From assembly GCA_964418325.1 (NCBI GenBank), contig CAYQLC010000017.1, forward strand, positions 1-29,504: a stretch of DNA of 29,504 nucleotides, in the 5' to 3' direction. Below the pieces are notes generated by a model. That model saw only the letters and a list, made by a program, of their open reading frames with translations, was not told the DNA's origin and did no database searches. The translations under genes were made by a program, and so were the position numbers. This DNA comes from IMCC26077 sp964418325. Its GTDB lineage: Bacteria > Actinomycetota > Actinomycetes > Nanopelagicales > Nanopelagicaceae. Positions 1 through 9,800 of this stretch are shown piece by piece. Within the stretch, counting starts at the first letter, position 1. Each line of letters begins with the position of its first letter.

Positions 1-864
1 ACAAATGGTGGTTCGACAATCACTGGGTACACGGTTACAGCATCAAACGGTTCCACTGCCTCTGGCACTGCCTCCCCAATAACGGTCACTGGGTTAAACC
101 TGGGTATTCCGTACACCTTCACAGTGACCGCCACAAATGCAGCTGGAACTTCTGTTGCATCAGCGCCATCAACGTCAATCACACTCCGCGGCTCGCCGGG
201 CGCACCCACTGCGCCAGTTCCGTCGCTCACGGTAGGTGGCGTATCACTAGTGTGGGCAGCGCCAAGTGCCAACGGTGGCACGATCAGTGATTACACAATT
301 CAATACAGCGCAGATAGCGGTGCAACGTGGACCACCTTCGTCGATGGAACTTCACCAACGACGGCAACGACGGTTCGAGGTTTAACTAACGGCACACCTT
401 ATATATTCCGCATTGCAGCAATTTCAGAGCAAGGCACCGGTTCATTCTCCTCAAGTTCCACTAGCTTCACTCCGGCATCACTTCCAGATGCACCAGGCAA
501 ACCTTCCGGCTCCTCCGATGGAACATCAATCACCATCGCCTGGAGCGCAGCGAGCGCTAATGGCTCGCCAATCACCAACTACATCATTTCGTATTCATCA
601 GATAGCGGAAACACCTGGACTACGGTTGCGCGATCAGCCTCCACAGCTACTAGCGCAACCGTTTCATCTCTCACCGCGGGCATGACCTACATCTTCCGAG
701 TGCTCGCGGTAAACGCGCTCGGAAGTAGCCCGAACTCCGAAGTGTCCAATCCAATTGCCGTGGGAACTGCGCCACTTGCACCAACGACCCTTGTGGCAAC
801 TATTGATGCCACCACATCAACTAGCGCAGTCTTAACCTGGAAGAAGCCAACTGGTGGAGTAGGA
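1..864 (+). repeat. FN3 repeat array, first part (one partial, two complete, one half domain)
   Basis: Repeats of about 95 residues carry FN3 hallmarks: an APxAP linker, a core Trp in strand B (LVWAAP, IAWSAA, LTWKKP), a GGxITxY-type turn, then GLTNGTPYIFRI-type strands ending in AxNxxG. Boundaries fall near 192, 480 and 768. The last unit stops after its strand-B region near 864 and resumes at about 2686. Confidence 0.85.
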
Positions 865-3800
865 ACAGTTGAAGCCAAAGCAACTGTTGATGCCACCACC
901 TTCACTCCTGGATTACTTGGCAAGCGCTATGTGGGTTATTACGACGACAATGTGAATTTCTTCAACACAGCACCGCTCTTCTCGGGTACTGGAACTCCTG
1001 TAAATTCCACGAGCATCTTCAACTTCTCAAGCAATGCTGATTTCTACTCTTGGCAGTGGGTTGGATTCTTTAAAGCGCCCGTCAGTGGTGTTTATCGTTT
1101 CTATCTCTCCTCAGATGATGCTAGCCATCTCTGGATAGGAGATACCGCAACTTCAGGATTCACTGTTGGTAATGCAACGGTCAACAACGGCGGACTTCAT
1201 CCCGTTGTCACGCGCGTTGGCTCCATCAATCTCGTCGCCGACACGATGTATCCGATTCGCCTCATGTTCGGTGAGAACGGCGGTGGCGACGTTGTCAGTC
1301 TTTTCTGGGATCTTCCCAATGGAACTCGTGTCACAAATGGCACTGGATATTTCTTCCAGAATCCAACTGGTGCCGTTGCTGCGCCAGTGCGTGGCTGCGC
1401 TGCGAACGTCGGTAATTCCGGTGGCGTGCAAATTTCTCGCGATGGCAACAATTGCGTTTTGAGATTCACCAATCCAGGCGTCAACTCATGGACTGTGCCA
1501 ACGGGTGTCACAACAGCCGATGTCCTCGTCGTAGGTGGCGGTGGTGGCGCTGGATTTGATGCAGCTGGTGGCGGTGGTGGCGGTGCAGTTGTTGAACGTC
1601 TCGGTCAGAGCGTTACCGCCGGAAATACCTTTAACGTCAATGTCGGTGCAGGTGGTGCAACAAGTCAATCCGTGGGTGGTCAAGCGCAAGATGGTGGTAG
1701 CTCCACTTTTGGCACGATCACTGCAGTCGGCGGCGGCGGTGGTGGCTCCAAGAATGCCAATGGTCGCGGAGTCATCGGTGCAGGTGGCGGCGGTGGTGGC
1801 CATGCCAACCCCGGAAGCGGCGGTGGTATCACTCTCGGCGGTACGCCAAGTACCGGCGCAGATTCCTTCTGGGGCTGGAGCGCATCGAATGCAAGCATGG
1901 TCAATAACCAAGGAAGCGTTGCGCAGTTCTCGTACATTCAAGCCAGCCTGACTCGAACAATTCCTCTTAACATCACGGTTACCTCGAACGTCACCTTCAA
2001 TGTAAGCGTCGATAACAGTATTAATAACATTATCGGCTGGCGAGGTGAGCGGATTGACACCTACAGCATTCGCGTTGAACTTCTTAATTCAGGTGGCGGA
2101 GTTCTTGCCCAACAAACCTTCAATGGAGCAACCAAACATAATCTCGAGAGCCGTTCAGTTTCGGTCTCATACTCAGGCGCAGTTGCCAGTGTTCGATTAA
2201 CAATCACTGGTTTCGATGCTGGTTATTGGGCAGGTTTCTACGGCCCAATCTTCCGCACTCCATCGCTACTCGTTGACGGAGCACAATTCCCCGCACCAGG
2301 TTCCATCACCGGATTTGGCGGTGGTGGCGCAAGCGGTGCGCGTCGAGTTGGAAATGGTGGCGGCGGTGGTGGCGCCGGAGGAGTAGGAGCATCTGCTGAT
2401 ACCAGCGCAGGTGGCGTCGGTGTTCTCTCGGCTATCACTAATAGTTATTTCGGCGGTGGCGGTGGCGGTGGATCATGGAACTCCACCGGTGGCGTCGGCG
2501 GTCTCGGCGGTGGTGGCAACGGTGGCAACGGTGGCGGCGCGATCTGCGGTAACGATGGTGCCCCAAATACTGGTGGCGGCGGTGGCGCAATGGGAAATGC
2601 GGTCTGCTCCAATAGAACGCTCGGCGCAGGCGGTAGCGGTGTTGTCATCGTCCGATATGCAGCGGCGAGTGCAAATATCGAGCTCCCACCACCAAGTGAT
2701 TACCTCGTTCAATACTCAGTTGATTCACCCGTTTCGTGGCAGACATTTGATGATGGCGTCTCCTCTAATGAGAGCGCGACCGTGTCAGGTCTCGAGGCAG
2801 GTAAGAAATATATCTTCCGCGTTGCATCGAAGAATGGCGTTGGTGTTGGTTCCTTTACTGCCGCATCGAACATTCTGGAAGTTCGCGGCGCTCCCGGAGC
2901 ACCAAGCCTCACTGCGGTAACAGCGGGCAATCAAAGCGCAGTGGTGGCCTTTGCTGCGCCAACAAATGTTGGTGGATCGCCAATTACTCGCTACACAGCG
3001 ACGGCGACAGCTTCTGGTACGCCAACTCTTACGCCGCGAAGTTGCGCGTGGAGTGCCGGAGCGCTCACCTGCACCATTGGAGAATTGGTCAACGGACGCG
3101 AATACACCGTCACAGTCACTGCGACAAATGCATTCGGCACCAGCGCAGCGAGCGCCAGCTTGACGGTCACACCGCGCACCACTCCTGCAGCACCAACGAC
3201 ATTGGCCGTCACTAGTGGCAACGCACAACTTTCGCTCACTTGGAGCGCGCCAACAAATACCGGTGGCTCAGCGATCACTGGCTATCGCATTGAACGCGCC
3301 GTGGCTGCTGCGACCCCAACATGGGTGGTCGCGGTTGCAAATACTGGTAGCGATGCAACAAGTGCAACGCTAACTGGCCTCACAAATAGCACCCTTTATA
3401 ACATTCGCGTGACTGCGCTCAATGTCGTTGGTGCAGGCCTGGTCTCCGAAGTAGCAACGGGAACGCCGCGAGGTGCGCCAAGTGCACCTACTGCACCTAG
3501 TGGCAACGGAAGTGCGGCAAGCGCATTCATCACATGGAGTGCACCTGCTAACAACGGTGCACCAATTACCGATTATGAAATCGCTTTCGCAACATCGAGC
3601 GCTGGACCGTGGACATCATTTGTTGATGATGCAACTTCTGCAACCGCGGCAACTGTTACTGGTCTGACAAATGGAACCGCGCACTTCTTCCGCATTAGAG
3701 CGATTAACTCCGTTGGTAGCGGAGAGTGGAGCCCAGCCTCTGCTGCCATTACGCCAGCCACGAGACCAGATGCACCGACCTTAAGCTCAGTTGCACCTGT

Positions 3801-6800
3801 AGTTGGGCAACCAGGCAAGTTAGCAATCACTTTCTCTGCTGGTGCTACCGGCGGTTCACCAATCACTGGGTACGAATTCTCCATTAATGGCGGTGCAACC
3901 TGGATTGCGTTAACCGGTACCTCAAACCTTTCAATCTCTGATCTCACAAATGGCGTCACTTACACAGTGCAGATTCGTGCCGTTAACGCCCAAGGCGTGA
4001 GCCCGGCAAGTAACTCCGAAAGTGGCGCACCAACGGCGCCAGCTGATGCACCAGTTGTGAGTGGGGTAGTGGCCGGTGATAGCACGCTCACCATTTCCTT
4101 CAGCGCACCAGCGAATAATGGCGGCAGCGCAATCACTGGTTACAAGTATCAGATTCGAGGCAGCTCTGGCACGTGGTCTTCCTCAGTGAACATCTCTGGT
4201 TCGCCGATCATTATCAACACCCTTAATAATGCCGAGCTTTATTCGGTCCGAGTCCTTGCGGTAAATGGCGGTGGCGATGGAGCGTGGAGCACGATTGTTC
4301 AAGGCACGCCATTTACCACTCCATCAGCGCCAACAATCTCCAGTATCACTTCAGGGAATGGTTCGCTCTCTGTTGCATACTCCGCGAGCGCCAATGGAAG
4401 CGCCGTCACTGCAGTTGAGTACAGTCTTGATGGTGGAACTAATTGGATTCGCAGCACAGCCACTACATCACCATTTGTGATTACTGGATTAAGTAACGGT
4501 ACCTCCTACTCGCCACAGATTCGATTAGTTAATGCCGCCGGTGTGGGTGCAACTGTGAACGGTGCGGCCACAATTCCTTTCACCACACCATTCGCACCAG
4601 CAATCACATCAGTGACAACTACATCAACTTCGCTCACGATGAACTTCACCGTCAACAGCGGTGGTAATGCGGTAACCCATATCAGTCACCGCATCCGTTC
4701 AGTAGCAGCGCCAAGTAACGGCACTGCCTGCGCAGTCGCCTATGCCACGTTGAACTGGAGTAACAATTGGAGTTCCTGGAGTGAAGTTGCCGTAACCAAT
4801 TCGCTGCTCTTCGATAATCTCTTGACCAGCAACTGTTACGACATTCAGATTATGGCGAAGAACGCTGCTGGTTACGGTGGGGTTAGCCGTGAATCTGGCA
4901 AGCCAATTGCGCCACCAAGCGCTCCAGCGATCGTTTCGATAACACCAGGGGCAGCAAGCTTGGTCGTCACCTTCAATGAGTCAGCCGATAACGGCGGTAG
5001 CGCAATTACTGCCTACGAATATCGCATCGGCGCTGGCGCATGGACTTCTCTGGCGACGCTTCCTGGATTCACACTGGGCAGCAGCACGACCTTCACGCTT
5101 GCATCATTGACCAACGGAATTGCTTATTCGATAACTTTACGTGCGGTAAATAGCGCCGGCGCAGGTGCAATCTCCGCAGCAGCTTCCGGCACTCCCGTCA
5201 CCACACCAAGTGCGCCAACGGTCAGCACGATCACTCCACTTGATGGCGCGCTCCAAGTTGCCTTCACTGCTCCATCTTCAACGGGCGGAAGTGCGATTCT
5301 TGGACACCAGTACCGCATCGGATCTGGATCGTGGATCACTCTTCCATCGTCAGCATCCTTGACTACATTCACAATTACCGGTCTGGTCAATGGACAGAAT
5401 TACGCAGTCACCGTACGCGCGATAAATGCTCGTGGATTTGGCGATGCTTCTAACACGTTAAGCGGTACTCCCGGAACTTTCCCTGAGGCGCCAGCAATTT
5501 CTGCGGTAATAGTCGGTAATCAACAGATCTCGCTAGTTGTCGCACCTGGTCTTGATGGCGGATATGAATTGCGTAACTACGCGTACTCGATTAACGATGG
5601 CGCGTGGGTCACTCTTGAAGGTGCAAATGCGCTCTCCAATCCAATTGTGATTACCGGTCTTACCAATGGAACGACCTATCGATTCACGATTCGCTCGGTC
5701 AATGCAATCGGCAACTCACCGGCTTCGGCCGAGGCCAATGGCACCCCAGCAACGACAGCCTCAGCGCCATCAATAGTAAGTATTAGTACTAATGATGGAT
5801 CGCTATCGGTTGCCTTCACCGCACCAACGAGCAATGGCGGCGCGTCAATCACCAATTACGACTATTCAATAAACGGTGGCACGACGTGGGTTCGCCGTAC
5901 ATCGGGTGGTAACACCTCACCACTGGTCATTACCGGACTTACCAATGGCGTTGCGTACAACGTCAAGATTCGCGCCATTAACGGGATCGGAGCAGGTGTC
6001 GAAAGCACCGCTCTTGTCGGAATCCCACAAATTCCTGGCGCGGGTCGACCAATCTCTGTCACCACAACTCCGCTTAACGGCGCAGTACGTGTGGCCTGGG
6101 CTCCACCGGCAGCGTATGTCGGTGCGCCAATTGTTGGCTATCGCGTTAATGCGACTCCGGGAACTGGTACCTGTTCATGGAGTAGTGGCGAGAACAACTG
6201 CACAATTTCTGGATTGACTAACGGAACGAGCTATACCTTCACCGTGACCTCGCTCCGCGATGACAATGGAACGCTTCGAGATATCGATACCTCTGTTGCG
6301 TCGGCAACCACCACTCCGCGCACCCTTCCAGGAGCACCAACGGGGATAACAGCGGTAGGTGGTGGAAACGAATCAACGCTTACGTGGATCGCGCCAGTCA
6401 GCACCGGGGGAGCAACCATCACGGATTACCGAATTGAGTACTCCTCTGATTCAGGTACGACCTGGAGTGAATACAGCGATGCAATCTCTGCAGACTTGAC
6501 GACAACAGTTGGTGGATTACTCCCTGGCACTCGTTACATCTTCCGTGTTGCCGCAATTAATGCTGCCGGCATTGGCGCATTCTCTGCCGCATCTGCGTCG
6601 AGCAAGACCTTCGAGCAAGCGCCTGAACTTACCCTCTCCTTGGATCAGCAAACAGCCGATGGTTTCTCATTTATTCTCAGCTTCCAAGATCCGATTCTTT
6701 ACACAGTCGCCGCGACTACCAATAACCCAAGTGCGACCGTCGAGCAGGCTGGCGACTTCTTTACCGTTCGCGGTTTGAGTCCCGGCGCCTCGGTAACAGT

Positions 6801-9800
6801 GACTGTCACAGCAAATCGCGCCGATTATCTCCAAGCAGTCACCACAATCTTTAGTAGCGCTCTTATGGCCTCAGCGGCACCAACCGTTAGCGCTGCAACC
6901 TCACTCGATGGTGGATTCCGAATCACAGTCGCTAATTACGGCGCCAATACCGCTGCTGGAATTTCCTACTCCGTCACGACAACTGCAGGTGCTGTCATCG
7001 ACGATGGCGCCGGCATCTACCGCGTCGTTGGCTTAGCGAATGGTGAGAGCGCTATCGCAACGGTCACCTCTTCGCGACCAGGGTACGTCACGCGCACTAC
7101 CTCAGTCTCGGGAGCAGCGCTCTTCCTCGGAGTGGCTGCACAAATCGAAAATATCACCGGAACGCGTGATGGTTTCACCTTCACCATCGCTAATTACTCA
7201 CCAGAAGCCACATACGACATCACCTCGAGCAACTCAAATGCGGTAATCACCCGCGCTGCCGACGTTGTCACGGTCTCTGGTTTGACTAATCTCGAAGTTG
7301 CGACGCTCACGGTGAAGACTCTCCGCACCGGCTACATGGATGCATCCACCGAGGTAATTGGCGTGGCGCTACCTAAGAGCGAAGTGAACTCTCTCTCGGC
7401 GATTTCACTATCGAACGGCGCAGTGGCCTTCGACCCTGCTACCTATGAGTACACAGTAAACGTAGCTAACTCGGTCAGCTCATATCGTGTGACACCAACG
7501 AAGAGCGATGTCGATTCATCAATCACCATCTCAATCAATGGTGGAGCTGCGACAGCTATCCTCAGCGGCGCGCAATCAGCAGCACTTCCACTCAATGTAG
7601 GCGAGAACACCATTGTGATTGCGGTGACTTCTCAAGTGGGTTCGGTCCAGAATTACACGCTCTACGTTAAGCGTGCGAAATCTTCAGTAGCCACCCTCTC
7701 GGGAATCTCGCTCTCCGCGGGCACCATCACTGGATTTAGCGCAACGCTCAATAGCTACGAGACCACTGTTCCGTTCGTGAACTCCTCAATCACAGCAACA
7801 GCAACACCAACGAGCGGCGCAGCGACGCTCCGCATTAAGGTTAACTCGGATCCATTTACCACCCTTACCTCGGGGGTAGCTTCGGGAGCGCTCAATCTCA
7901 ATGTAGGAAATAACGTCGTCATCATCGAGGTCACAGCAGAAGATGGCCTTGCACTCGCTTCATATGAGTTGACGGTCACTCGATCTGGAGCTGCAAACTC
8001 ACAACTTGGTTCATTGAGCATCAATGTGGGCAGCATAGGAACCTTCAATAGCTCTACGTTGAACTATGAGGTCATCGTGCCTAATGGCACATTAAGCGCG
8101 AAAGTTACGCCAACCCTCTCGAGTTCGACTACTGGCAGCATCTCGGTCAATGGCGTGGATCTTGCTGATGGCGCGGAGTCACAAGAGATTGCACTCACTG
8201 CGGGTGCTACTACCGCCATCACCATTCTCGTTGCAGCGAGTGATGGCAGCTCCTCGACACCATATGTGATCAGCGTCAAAGTCGATGCGCCACCAACCGC
8301 GCTGGCCTTGTCCCGCCCAAGCGCAGGCACTCAGAGCGGCCTCGCTTTCACTACGCAGCCGCAGGTCTCGATCAATGATGCGCAAGGAAATCGTGTTCTC
8401 CTCAACACTTCGACGGTAACTGTTGCCATTACCTCTGGATCAGGTGGACAGCTTGTTGGCACCACGAGCGTCGCAGCCGTTCGGGGACTCGCGACCTTTA
8501 CCAACCTCGGTATCCGTGGCGTAGCCGGAACGACTTACACGCTCACTTACTCTGTCAATGGATTAACCGCTGCAACTCAGCAGATTACGGTCACACCAGG
8601 AGAGGCAGTTGGGCTTACCTTCACAGCGGGAAGCGCAACTCTTGCCAGCGGGTCGACATTTACTACGCCACTACAAGTAGCAGCGATTGATGGTGATGGA
8701 AATACCGTCTCTACCTTCGGTAGCGCAATTACTCTCGCAGTTGGAGGTAATGGCATATTTGGTGGTTCCACGATTCGAACACCAGTGGCTGGTGTTGCGA
8801 CATTTACCGATACAACGCTCCGCGGAGTGGCAGGAACGTCGTACACCATTACCGCTACATCATCGGGACTCACCAGCGCGACCCGCTCGGTTGCCCTGAC
8901 ATTTGGCACCCCAGCAACACTTGCTCTGACCCGAGCAACCGCCGGACCAGTGAGCGCAGTGGTATTCACCACGCAACCGCAATTAACAATTCGGGATAGC
9001 GCAGGAAATACCGTCACCAACGCGACCGGAGAAGTTACCGTATCGATTGCTAGTGGAAGTGGCGGCACCCTTGGCGGCACCACTACAGCACCCATCGTCA
9101 ATGGCATCGCTACCTTCACTGATCTCTCGCTCAGCGGAACTGCAGGGACTGCGTACACGCTTGCATTCGCGGCAACGGGCGTAAGTGGTGTGACCGAGAC
9201 GCTCACGCTTACTCCAGGTGCAGCGACGCGAATCCAATTGGCAACACCCGCCGCTGGATTTAACAACGGAACAGCCTTCACAAGATCTCAGCCAGTCCTT
9301 CGCATCCAGGATGTCAGTGGCAACACCGTTACAACATCGAGCGCTGTGGTGACTGCAACGGTCTCATTGGGCGGCGTACTTCTTGGCACAACGTCACAGA
9401 GCGCTTCCTCGGGAATTGTGACCTTCACCAATCTTGGTCTCTTCGGTACGCCAGGTTCGGCTTACACCATTACCTACGCCGCGACTGGACTCACCAGTGC
9501 ATCGCAGACGATTTTGCTCACCTCAGGTTCCTCGCTCACTCCAACATTTGCAGCGACTACGCCGACAATCGATGGCTTTACTGTGCAAATCACCAACTTC
9601 AGCCGAATTTTCAATTGGACCTTCTCACTTCTTGAGGGAAGTCAAAACGCTCAGATTTCACTCGGTTCTACAGGTTTGATCACCGTTCGTGGGATGGAAG
9701 TTGGATCGAGCGCCATCATCTCAGTGACTACAGCTCGCAATGGATTTGAGAATGGCGCGGCAACAATCACCGGAAGTTCGCTGCTGGCTCCGCTTCGCCC

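Noticed and set aside
1535..2660. Dense GGT/GGC stretches that might be a tandem or CRISPR-like DNA repeat
   Set aside because: The runs vary in length and codon choice, have no fixed unit or spacers, and simply encode poly-glycine loops.
1486..2712. Several proline-rich minus-strand frames opposite the glycine-rich module
   Set aside because: GGC/GGT runs read as Pro/Thr/Ala codons in reverse; this is a compositional artefact.
8577..9281. A 234-codon minus-strand open frame rich in Val, Ala and Pro
   Set aside because: It is antisense to Ig-like repeats whose Thr/Gly/Ala codons read as Val/Pro/Ala on the other strand. It has no start signal or family resemblance.
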